From Strigamia acuminata (taxonomy: Eukaryota > Arthropoda > Chilopoda > Geophilomorpha > Linotaeniidae): a stretch of DNA of 64,000 nt. Each line of letters opens with the position of its first letter. Position 1 is the first letter of the stretch. The translations under genes and the position numbers were made by a program. The notes below the pieces were generated by a model, which was not told where the DNA came from, did not search any database, and saw only the letters and a program-made list of their open reading frames with translations. The stretch spans positions 55,313,369-55,377,368 of the forward strand of contig OX442314.1 in the NCBI GenBank assembly GCA_949358305.1, written 5' to 3'. Below are positions 10,086-18,400 of this stretch, piece by piece.

Positions 10086-10459
10086 TTAGCTTATGTTTGA
10101 TTTTTTTATTTTGCATTGATAAAATTTTTCACCCGGAAAAACGAGGAACAAAAAAAGTAATAAAAATGTGTCGGGGTGTGCAAGTGACCAGTCCGCTTCC
10201 ACCGCCGCTGCCTGCACTAGGTCGGTCGGTGAGCACTGAATGTCCCACAACTCGGTCAAAAAAGGAAGCAGCTTCTTGTTACTGAGCTTGTGCGAGAAGC
10301 ACATTTCCGGGTTAAGATTTCCCAACGTACGCAGTTCCATCAACACCCACTCCGTATTAACCGACTTGCTACGATGATTGTCCACGTATTTGCGCAGCGC
10401 CTCGAAATACATCTCCTGTATCTTCTTCACTTTCTTCGGCTCAAGAAGTTGTGGTCGTT
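10086..10459 (-). pseudogene. EcR: EcR-like last exon, C-terminal half of ligand-binding domain
   Basis: On the minus strand an acceptor (attatgtag) ends at 10460 and the exon starts at 10459. The reading frame continues from the upstream exon across a split codon. It encodes RPQLLEPKKVKKIQEMYFEA, then ELRTLGNLNPEMCFS, and an activation helix with PFLTELWDIQ. These are ecdysone-receptor helices 8-12; EcR binds ecdysteroids with USP/RXR. The open frame ends at 10086 after a tail of about 50 residues. Compared with my memory of arthropod EcR, the segment before ELRTLG is shorter: the expected FAKLLSVL-type motif is replaced by VNTEWVLM. With the copia in the other exon, this suggests a decayed paralogue or a null allele. 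Confidence 0.8.
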
Positions 10460-10686
10460 CTACATAATTTCAAAAGCAATAATGTAATTTTTTGTTTCAT
10501 TTAAGACGGTACAGTCAAAAGCGATGGTACAAAGTGTAGAAATAAGGGAAAATAGTGTTGGTATTCAGAAATTTAGTGTAAAAGTCTTGAATTTAATCTC
10601 ATATTTACATATACACAGTATACTTTGTATTGACCGATCATCCGGACAATTTTCTGGGACTCGTTCTATGTCCAGTCCATACAGAG

Positions 10687-10823
10687 TACACCCAATTCTG
10701 TTTTTTCACTGTAAATAAATTCCTGAAAAGAGACAAACAAGGGGAATTCCCTAAATATATCCTAGACAAATTATTCTTCCTTAAAATTTAAATCAAAATC
10801 GTGCTAAAACAGAATTGGGTGTA
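10687..10823. mobile_element. 137-bp MITE in the EcR intron
   Basis: tacacccaattctgtttt (10687-10704) is repeated as an exact reverse complement at 10806-10823. The terminal TA pairs could be a TA target duplication (mariner-like). It lies inside the 382-bp intron between the two EcR exons, 18 bp from the donor. Confidence 0.65.
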
Positions 10824-10841
10824 CATCGCATTTCTTCGTAC

Positions 10842-11018
10842 CTGAGAAGATAACGATGGCAGTTAAAAGCGCGTATTCGGCGTTGTCCACTTTCATGTCG
10901 CACATCTGCCGACAAAAGTGGAAAATGGCGTTGGCCGAGTCGCCGACACCTGAACTGTTGTAGTTTTCTCTCGTGTATGGCTGATCGTTGGCAAACACGG
11001 TCAAATCCTTGTTGATGT
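10842..11018 (-). pseudogene. EcR: EcR-like ligand-binding-domain exon, downstream part of the split exon
   Basis: Translated on the minus strand the exon holds TVFANDQPYTRENYN and FHFCRQMCDMKVDNAEYALL followed by TAIVIFS, the hallmark of EcR ligand-binding-domain helices 5-7. It ends at 10842 with donor CAG|GTACG, leaving one base of a codon that the 10459 exon completes. At 11014-11018 the exon is cut by the copia element and resumes at 18036. If the copia is ignored the frame is continuous. I see no other EcR exon (DNA-binding domain, hinge) in the window. Confidence 0.88.
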
Positions 11019-11227
11019 TGTTAGATTTAATCTATTGTTACAAATTGTCAATAGTTTTTAACGTTATCAAATGTGTGAACGTTGCACGCACGTAATGCAC
11101 GTGCAATTGAATTGTTGTAAAAATACCGTAGAGTAAAGACGTGTTTTATGTTTCATCCTACCGTGTGCAACTCTCATTTCATTACTTGGACATTCGAAAT
11201 CTTTGTGGAACTGAATAGGAACCAACA
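11019..11227 (+). repeat. 5' LTR of copia
   Basis: Differs from the 3' LTR at two positions that I can see (ttgttgtaaa versus ttgttctaaa, and gaactgaat versus gaaccgaat), about 1% divergence. Confidence 0.93.
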
Positions 11228-11354
11228 AGTGGTAGCAGAAGGCCGGTTTTTCTTCGAAAAGAAGTATCCACGGCACTCAGACGACATTTTTCGAAGATTC
11301 GAGTGAGAACGAAGTGCGCACGTGACGGAATTCGAAAATCGAACGTCGTGAAAA

Positions 11355-14003
11355 ATGGCGGATGCGATTTCGGGCGGTTCGTTGAATCGGATTGATCTTC
11401 TTACACCGGAGAACTATTTCATCTGGCAGTTTAAGGTTGGAACTTTATTAGCAGCTAAGAGTTTGAAAAATATGATAACGGATCCAGCAGTGGCAGAACC
11501 GGTGGTGGGCGCTCCGGGTTACGCAGATAATCTCATAAAATATAACACTTGGGTGAAAAACAACAACGAGGCACTCGGCATCATTATTTTGACCGTTTCG
11601 AACGAGGAAGCGACGAATTGCATGGGGAAAACCAGTGCAAAAGAAGTTTGGGATGCGTTAAAAGCGCTGTACGCCGGAACGACGGAAGAACGTCAAATCG
11701 ACGCGGCGGCAGAATTAAGCGAATTACGTATGAAACACGACGAGGGAATTGACAGCTACTTAAACAGGGCGAAGTCGATTCAATCGAGAGCCAAGGCAGT
11801 CGGACGTGACATCAAGGATCGCGAATTGATGATGTACGTGACGCGTGGTCTCGTGACAAGATTTTCCCACATTGCAAGGAATTTTCGATCGAATGCAGCC
11901 GCAACAATTGAAGAATTACGACGTGAACTCAAAATGGAGGACCAATGGTCAGCGTTTAATTCGAAAGGAGCAGCGACGGAAAGCGGGACAGTGGCGTTCA
12001 AGGCACAAGTCGGAAAAAATTCGGGAGGCAGGAAAACAAAAGGTGGGACAAAATTTGTTTGTTATGAGTGTGGCAAAAGTGGCCATATTGCCAAAGACTG
12101 TTGGCAGCGCCATCCAGAGAAGCGCCCCGCAAAAATGGCGCAACGACCAAAGGAGGCGGCAAAAATGGCGCAGGCTGAAGTAGAATTTGCAACAATACAA
12201 CACGCGCTAGTGGTTGAATTGGAATCGAGCGATCACCTTGACGACTGGATTTTAGATTCAGGAGCTTCTGTGCATATGTCGAGCAAGCGCGAGCTGTTTA
12301 AAACGTTTGTTGAGATGGAGACAACAATAACCACAGCCAAGAAAGGTGTGAAGCTTCTAGCAACTGGAAAAGGAAGCATAATTTTGGATTGTCAACTCGA
12401 CGGAGCAGCAACAATGAAGATTTTGCTGCAAGATGTGCTCTTTGTTCCAGAGCTGAAGGGGAACTTGCTCTCAATTCCGCGCTTGACGGCAAAGAATTAC
12501 ACCGTGCAATTCAGGGGAAACTGGGCGGACATTAATAGTCCAATTGGAGAGACGATTGGAAAGGGAGCAAGGTGTGGCACCATGTATTTATTGCAACTGA
12601 AAAAAGAAGAGCAAGCGAATGCGGTTGCCACGACAACTAAACAAACCAAGGAAATATGGCATAAACGATTGTGTCATGCAAACGAACGAACAATCGACAA
12701 GATGACCAACAAGGAATTGGTTTACGGGTTGGAATACAACAATGCACCATTGGAGAAATGCACCGCGTGCATACTCGGAAAAATGACGAAGAGCCCGTAC
12801 AAACGAATAAACGAGAAGCAATCGGATGATGTTTTGCAACTAATACACATGGATTTGATTGGACCATTCAAGACACCATCAATGGGAGGAAGCAGGTACG
12901 CTTTTGTAATTACTGAAGACTTCACGCGCAAGAAGTTTGCTTATTTCATGAGCGAGAAATCTCAAACATTTGATTTCTTCAAGTCATTTAAAGCAATGGC
13001 GGAAAAGCAAACGGGGAACAAATTAAAGCGTATTAGAAGCGACAACGGAGGCGAGTTTGTCAACGAGAATTTTAAACGTTTATGCAACGATGAAGGCATA
13101 TTGCACGAGCTCACAGTGCCATTTAATGCAGCCAGCAACGACATTGCGGAGCGTACGAATCGAACGCTCATAGAGGCGACACGGACATTACTTTTGGAAT
13201 CGGGCCTACCGCAAATATTTTGGGCCGAAGCATTTTCAACGTCGATACACGTAAAAAATCGAACTTTGACGAAACCAAATGGGGATTTAGTTCCAGAAGA
13301 AATGTGGATGAAGCGCAAGCAATCAATAAAACATCTTCGAGTTTTTGGTTGTGAGGCTTTCCTGCACATCCCAGCAGAGAAGAGGCAAAAGCTTGATCAA
13401 AAAGCAAAACGCGGAATATTCGTGGGATACTCGACGGATAGAAAAGCATTTAGGATTTACGTCCCAGCCGAAAAGAAAATACAAGAAGGTAGAACAGTGG
13501 AATTTAATGAAGAAATTCGAGGGGCGGACATCTTTAATTTGACAAAACCGGACGAAAATAGGCGTTTTTGTCAAGAATACGAAGACGAGGCAATTGTTGA
13601 AGCAAATGATAACGATGACGACAATGCTCAACGACCAGCAGTGATTGCTGAAGACGCGCAGCCGAATCTACAACAGGTACAACCGGCGCAGGTTGGCAGA
13701 CCTCGGGGATCAACACAAGCCGTGCTCCAGCAGCGACACGCGGAACAAATGGAGCAGCATGAGCAACAATTGCAACAAGAAGGTGTACGTCGATCACAGC
13801 GCATCGCAGCACAACAACGAGGCACTCGGCATCATTATTTTGACCGTTTCGAACGAGGAAGCGACGAATTGCATGGGGAAAACCAGTGCAAAAGAAGTTT
13901 GGGATGCGTTAAAAGCGCTGTACGCCGGAACGACGGAAGAACGTCAAATCGACGCGGCGGCAGAATTAAGCGAATTACGTATGAAACACGACGAGGGAAT
14001 TGA
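11355..14003 (+). CDS. copia Gag-protease-integrase ORF, truncated by the duplication
   Basis: Starts at the natural gag ATG 11355. Gag region about residues 1-225; zinc knuckle CYECGKSGHIAKDC near 236; protease WILDSGAS near 297-304; integrase HHCC finger from about residue 436; integrase catalytic D500, D563 and E599 (D-35-E). The frame then reaches the duplication joint at 13811/13812, shifts because 2251 is not a multiple of three, and stops at 14003 after about 60 non-homologous residues. This ORF therefore has no reverse transcriptase. An intact parental copy would read straight on into RT and RNase H. Confidence 0.88.
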   Translation: MADAISGGSLNRIDLLTPENYFIWQFKVGTLLAAKSLKNMITDPAVAEPVVGAPGYADNLIKYNTWVKNNNEALGIIILTVSNEEATNCMGKTSAKEVWDALKALYAGTTEERQIDAAAELSELRMKHDEGIDSYLNRAKSIQSRAKAVGRDIKDRELMMYVTRGLVTRFSHIARNFRSNAAATIEELRRELKMEDQWSAFNSKGAATESGTVAFKAQVGKNSGGRKTKGGTKFVCYECGKSGHIAKDCWQRHPEKRPAKMAQRPKEAAKMAQAEVEFATIQHALVVELESSDHLDDWILDSGASVHMSSKRELFKTFVEMETTITTAKKGVKLLATGKGSIILDCQLDGAATMKILLQDVLFVPELKGNLLSIPRLTAKNYTVQFRGNWADINSPIGETIGKGARCGTMYLLQLKKEEQANAVATTTKQTKEIWHKRLCHANERTIDKMTNKELVYGLEYNNAPLEKCTACILGKMTKSPYKRINEKQSDDVLQLIHMDLIGPFKTPSMGGSRYAFVITEDFTRKKFAYFMSEKSQTFDFFKSFKAMAEKQTGNKLKRIRSDNGGEFVNENFKRLCNDEGILHELTVPFNAASNDIAERTNRTLIEATRTLLLESGLPQIFWAEAFSTSIHVKNRTLTKPNGDLVPEEMWMKRKQSIKHLRVFGCEAFLHIPAEKRQKLDQKAKRGIFVGYSTDRKAFRIYVPAEKKIQEGRTVEFNEEIRGADIFNLTKPDENRRFCQEYEDEAIVEANDNDDDNAQRPAVIAEDAQPNLQQVQPAQVGRPRGSTQAVLQQRHAEQMEQHEQQLQQEGVRRSQRIAAQQRGTRHHYFDRFERGSDELHGENQCKRSLGCVKSAVRRNDGRTSNRRGGRIKRITYETRRGN
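11561..13811 (+). repeat. Copia internal tandem duplication, copy 1 (2251 bp)
   Basis: Identical to 13812-16062 except for two substitutions that I found: one turns an AGGGGAAAC stretch into AGGGAAAAC (Gly to Glu), the other turns ACACGG into ATACGG (Thr to Ile). The hexamer acaaca is present at both joints (11560, 13811, 16062). Confidence 0.93.
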
Positions 14004-17000
14004 CAGCTACTTAAACAGGGCGAAGTCGATTCAATCGAGAGCCAAGGCAGTCGGACGTGACATCAAGGATCGCGAATTGATGATGTACGTGACGCGTGGT
14101 CTCGTGACAAGATTTTCCCACATTGCAAGGAATTTTCGATCGAATGCAGCCGCAACAATTGAAGAATTACGACGTGAACTCAAAATGGAGGACCAATGGT
14201 CAGCGTTTAATTCGAAAGGAGCAGCGACGGAAAGCGGGACAGTGGCGTTCAAGGCACAAGTCGGAAAAAATTCGGGAGGCAGGAAAACAAAAGGTGGGAC
14301 AAAATTTGTTTGTTATGAGTGTGGCAAAAGTGGCCATATTGCCAAAGACTGTTGGCAGCGCCATCCAGAGAAGCGCCCCGCAAAAATGGCGCAACGACCA
14401 AAGGAGGCGGCAAAAATGGCGCAGGCTGAAGTAGAATTTGCAACAATACAACACGCGCTAGTGGTTGAATTGGAATCGAGCGATCACCTTGACGACTGGA
14501 TTTTAGATTCAGGAGCTTCTGTGCATATGTCGAGCAAGCGCGAGCTGTTTAAAACGTTTGTTGAGATGGAGACAACAATAACCACAGCCAAGAAAGGTGT
14601 GAAGCTTCTAGCAACTGGAAAAGGAAGCATAATTTTGGATTGTCAACTCGACGGAGCAGCAACAATGAAGATTTTGCTGCAAGATGTGCTCTTTGTTCCA
14701 GAGCTGAAGGGGAACTTGCTCTCAATTCCGCGCTTGACGGCAAAGAATTACACCGTGCAATTCAGGGAAAACTGGGCGGACATTAATAGTCCAATTGGAG
14801 AGACGATTGGAAAGGGAGCAAGGTGTGGCACCATGTATTTATTGCAACTGAAAAAAGAAGAGCAAGCGAATGCGGTTGCCACGACAACTAAACAAACCAA
14901 GGAAATATGGCATAAACGATTGTGTCATGCAAACGAACGAACAATCGACAAGATGACCAACAAGGAATTGGTTTACGGGTTGGAATACAACAATGCACCA
15001 TTGGAGAAATGCACCGCGTGCATACTCGGAAAAATGACGAAGAGCCCGTACAAACGAATAAACGAGAAGCAATCGGATGATGTTTTGCAACTAATACACA
15101 TGGATTTGATTGGACCATTCAAGACACCATCAATGGGAGGAAGCAGGTACGCTTTTGTAATTACTGAAGACTTCACGCGCAAGAAGTTTGCTTATTTCAT
15201 GAGCGAGAAATCTCAAACATTTGATTTCTTCAAGTCATTTAAAGCAATGGCGGAAAAGCAAACGGGGAACAAATTAAAGCGTATTAGAAGCGACAACGGA
15301 GGCGAGTTTGTCAACGAGAATTTTAAACGTTTATGCAACGATGAAGGCATATTGCACGAGCTCACAGTGCCATTTAATGCAGCCAGCAACGACATTGCGG
15401 AGCGTACGAATCGAACGCTCATAGAGGCGATACGGACATTACTTTTGGAATCGGGCCTACCGCAAATATTTTGGGCCGAAGCATTTTCAACGTCGATACA
15501 CGTAAAAAATCGAACTTTGACGAAACCAAATGGGGATTTAGTTCCAGAAGAAATGTGGATGAAGCGCAAGCAATCAATAAAACATCTTCGAGTTTTTGGT
15601 TGTGAGGCTTTCCTGCACATCCCAGCAGAGAAGAGGCAAAAGCTTGATCAAAAAGCAAAACGCGGAATATTCGTGGGATACTCGACGGATAGAAAAGCAT
15701 TTAGGATTTACGTCCCAGCCGAAAAGAAAATACAAGAAGGTAGAACAGTGGAATTTAATGAAGAAATTCGAGGGGCGGACATCTTTAATTTGACAAAACC
15801 GGACGAAAATAGGCGTTTTTGTCAAGAATACGAAGACGAGGCAATTGTTGAAGCAAATGATAACGATGACGACAATGCTCAACGACCAGCAGTGATTGCT
15901 GAAGACGCGCAGCCGAATCTACAACAGGTACAACCGGCGCAGGTTGGCAGACCTCGGGGATCAACACAAGCCGTGCTCCAGCAGCGACACGCGGAACAAA
16001 TGGAGCAGCATGAGCAACAATTGCAACAAGAAGGTGTACGTCGATCACAGCGCATCGCAGCACAACATGAAGCAGTAAATGCAGCGGTCGAAGCGGCGAA
16101 TGTAGCATTCGAAGGCGTTGACGACTTATTTACACCGGAAACATACGAGCAAGCAACAAACTGTGACGACAAAAAGAAGTGGAAAGCGGCGATGGATAGT
16201 GAAATAGATTCATTGCACGTGAACAATGTTTGGACATTAGTAAAGAAGGAAAAGCAAATGACTACGATAAAGAGCAAATGGATTTATCGGATAAAACTCA
16301 ACGTAGACAGGAGTGTAAATAAATACAAGGCAAGATTGGTGGCAGTGGGGTATTCCCAGAGAGCAGGCATAGATTACACAGAAACTTTCTCGCCAGTTGT
16401 AAGAGTCGAATCACTCCGCATCATTTTATCCATGGTGGCCAAGCACAAATTGATGACGCGTCAGTTTGACATAAAAACAGCCTACCTGTACGGCCTGATT
16501 GATGAAACGATTTTCATGGAGCAGCCGGAGGGATATGAACAGAAGGACTTGATTTGCAGACTTGAACGAAGCCTGTACGGCCTGAGACAATCAGGGAGAT
16601 GTTGGAACGAGAGACTGGACACGGAATTGCAGAAAATTGGCCTGACACCACTAATTAACGACAGGTGTGTGTATATTTACAAGAGAAAAAATGACTTTAT
16701 TATTCTGGGGGTGTACGTAGATGACATTTTGGCAGCGTTTACTAGTCAAAAGATATTGGACCGGATTTTAAAGAAGATAAAAAGAGTTTTTGAAATTGTT
16801 GACTTGGGGGAAGTGCATTTTCTTTTGGGAATGGAAATTTCGATAATGGACAACGGAATTCTAATTGGTCAACAAAAATACATAAACGATGTTTTGAAGA
16901 GATACGAGCTGATGGACGGAGTCACTGCAAACACACCAATGGCTACTGGACAAGACTTAGATGATTTTGAGAAATCAAAAAGAGTTGACCAACAACTTTA

Positions 17001-17706
17001 TCAGCAAATGATAGGATCGCTGATGCACGTGATGATAATATCACGACCGGACATATCATTCGCAATAAGTGCGTTGTCAGCATATTCAAGAGATCCGCGC
17101 CAATTACACTTCAGAGCGGTCAAACGAGTGATGCGATATCTGAAGAAGACGATTGAGATGCGATTGTTTTTCTCAAATGAGGAGGGGAAATTACAAGGAT
17201 TTGCGGACGCAAGCTGGAACGTCACCCAAGATGCAAAATCACATACAGGGATGATAGTAAAAATTGGATCAACAACAATAACGTGGAAAACCAAAAAACA
17301 ACGATTAGTCGCGATGTCATCGACAGAAAGCGAGATTTTGGCCATCTGCGAATTGCTGAAATCCATAAAATGGGCGCGAGACTTTCTAAGTGAGGTGGGA
17401 GAAGGAAGCTGTGTGCAAAGAAGAATCCCAATTTACACGGACAGTCAACCAGCAATGCAGATTTTGTGCGGCTCGAACCAGTTTGGACGAACCAAACATA
17501 TGAACCGACACTTAATGTTCATACGAGACGAGATAAAACTGGGCAACATTGAATTAATCCATTTACCAACAGGTGACATGATTGCTGATTTCCTGACGAA
17601 GGCGGTCGCGAAAGACAAATTCATGGAGGGACGCGACGGCGTGAGTCTGAGAGGAGAAGTTAAGATAAACGAGGACGAAGAGAAGAACGAAGACGAAGAC
17701 AAATAG
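13645..17706 (+). CDS. copia partial Gag, protease, integrase, RT and RNase H ORF
   Basis: The frame opens at an ATG (13645) that lies out of frame inside copy 1. From 13812 it reads genuine Gag starting at the HNNEALGIIILTVSNEE stretch. It passes through zinc knuckle, protease and integrase a second time, then reverse transcriptase (QFDIKTAYLYG; catalytic YVDD at 16714-16725) and RNase H (FADASWN near 17200, ending in a copia-type LTKAVAKDKF). The stop is at 17704-17706. The first about 55 residues are not copia protein and the real Gag N-terminus is missing, so this ORF alone is not a normal polyprotein. Confidence 0.85.
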   Translation: MLKTRSRIYNRYNRRRLADLGDQHKPCSSSDTRNKWSSMSNNCNKKVYVDHSASQHNNEALGIIILTVSNEEATNCMGKTSAKEVWDALKALYAGTTEERQIDAAAELSELRMKHDEGIDSYLNRAKSIQSRAKAVGRDIKDRELMMYVTRGLVTRFSHIARNFRSNAAATIEELRRELKMEDQWSAFNSKGAATESGTVAFKAQVGKNSGGRKTKGGTKFVCYECGKSGHIAKDCWQRHPEKRPAKMAQRPKEAAKMAQAEVEFATIQHALVVELESSDHLDDWILDSGASVHMSSKRELFKTFVEMETTITTAKKGVKLLATGKGSIILDCQLDGAATMKILLQDVLFVPELKGNLLSIPRLTAKNYTVQFRENWADINSPIGETIGKGARCGTMYLLQLKKEEQANAVATTTKQTKEIWHKRLCHANERTIDKMTNKELVYGLEYNNAPLEKCTACILGKMTKSPYKRINEKQSDDVLQLIHMDLIGPFKTPSMGGSRYAFVITEDFTRKKFAYFMSEKSQTFDFFKSFKAMAEKQTGNKLKRIRSDNGGEFVNENFKRLCNDEGILHELTVPFNAASNDIAERTNRTLIEAIRTLLLESGLPQIFWAEAFSTSIHVKNRTLTKPNGDLVPEEMWMKRKQSIKHLRVFGCEAFLHIPAEKRQKLDQKAKRGIFVGYSTDRKAFRIYVPAEKKIQEGRTVEFNEEIRGADIFNLTKPDENRRFCQEYEDEAIVEANDNDDDNAQRPAVIAEDAQPNLQQVQPAQVGRPRGSTQAVLQQRHAEQMEQHEQQLQQEGVRRSQRIAAQHEAVNAAVEAANVAFEGVDDLFTPETYEQATNCDDKKKWKAAMDSEIDSLHVNNVWTLVKKEKQMTTIKSKWIYRIKLNVDRSVNKYKARLVAVGYSQRAGIDYTETFSPVVRVESLRIILSMVAKHKLMTRQFDIKTAYLYGLIDETIFMEQPEGYEQKDLICRLERSLYGLRQSGRCWNERLDTELQKIGLTPLINDRCVYIYKRKNDFIILGVYVDDILAAFTSQKILDRILKKIKRVFEIVDLGEVHFLLGMEISIMDNGILIGQQKYINDVLKRYELMDGVTANTPMATGQDLDDFEKSKRVDQQLYQQMIGSLMHVMIISRPDISFAISALSAYSRDPRQLHFRAVKRVMRYLKKTIEMRLFFSNEEGKLQGFADASWNVTQDAKSHTGMIVKIGSTTITWKTKKQRLVAMSSTESEILAICELLKSIKWARDFLSEVGEGSCVQRRIPIYTDSQPAMQILCGSNQFGRTKHMNRHLMFIRDEIKLGNIELIHLPTGDMIADFLTKAVAKDKFMEGRDGVSLRGEVKINEDEEKNEDEDK
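13812..16062 (+). repeat. Copia internal tandem duplication, copy 2 (2251 bp)
   Basis: Second copy of the gag-to-integrase segment. It is in frame with the downstream RT-RNase H part, unlike copy 1. Confidence 0.93.
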
Positions 17707-17826
17707 TTTTAAATTCGAAATAATATTTTATTCATGTTTTTTGTTTTTGTTTTCGAATTTCATTGAATGTTAGTTTTAGTTTTTCTTAATTCATTTTAAA
17801 ACTTATAAAAATTTGTAAGGAGGGTT

Positions 17827-18035
17827 TGTTAGATTTAATCTATTGTTACAAATTGTCAATAGTTTTTAACGTTATCAAATGTGTGAACGTTGCACGCACG
17901 TAATGCACGTGCAATTGAATTGTTCTAAAAATACCGTAGAGTAAAGACGTGTTTTATGTTTCATCCTACCGTGTGCAACTCTCATTTCATTACTTGGACA
18001 TTCGAAATCTTTGTGGAACCGAATAGGAACCAACA
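17827..18035 (+). repeat. 3' LTR of copia
   Basis: Mirrors the 5' LTR in length and ends; followed by the gatgt duplication and then by EcR coding sequence. Confidence 0.93.
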
Positions 18036-18075
18036 GATGTTGTATCGCCGAGCTGTTCCCAACATCATAACTTCG
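18036..18075 (-). pseudogene. EcR: EcR-like ligand-binding-domain exon, upstream part of the split exon
   Basis: On the minus strand an acceptor (aatttgag) ends at 18076 and the exon starts at 18075. It encodes EVMMLGTARRYNI, matching EcR helix 5 (SEVMML and ARRY are strongly conserved), then runs into the copia target site. The 40 bp join in frame with 11018-10842 once one copy of the duplication is removed. Confidence 0.82.
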
Positions 18076-18400
18076 CTCAAATTATACAATATATTATACA
18101 ATATGACAAATTATACAGGGTGTCTCAGAATTCATGTTACACGGAAATAGGGGGTGTAGAGGGGGACCAGGAGATCATATTTCCGCAATCAAAAATTCCA
18201 AAAAAAAATTCCCACTTAGTCACAGCCCCCAAAACCATGGAAGATTTCAAATATCGCCCGTCATGTTATTGCCCACATTTGCAGGTTAAAGCACAATCTA
18301 TATAAATAAAAATGTAACTGTGTTTTCTGTTCAATATGTATGCACTTCAAAAGTTCTTGACCGATTGCTTTGAAATTTGGACACAACGTTGAGTTCGAAT
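18076..18400. other. Intronic sequence with transposon-like fragments, no gene
   Basis: Upstream intron of the EcR fragment. cagggtgtctcagaattcat near 18117 and the stretch aagttcttgaccgattgctt near 18350 resemble termini and conserved motifs of common arthropod DNA elements, but I cannot assign them. Confidence 0.3.

Larger units (their letters stand above)
11019..18035 (+). mobile_element. Ty1/copia LTR retrotransposon with internal tandem duplication (7017 bp)
   Basis: 209-bp LTRs (11019-11227, 17827-18035) start tgttagattta and end aaccaaca. Flanking 5-bp duplications are gatgt at 11014-11018 and 18036-18040. Just inside the 5' LTR, tggtagcaga (11230-11239) complements the 3' end of animal initiator tRNA-Met, a usual copia primer site. 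A purine tract aaggaggg precedes the 3' LTR. Gag, protease, integrase, RT and RNase H are in copia order. A 2251-bp segment is present twice; without it the element would be 4766 bp, a normal copia size. It is inserted antisense into an EcR exon. Confidence 0.95.
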
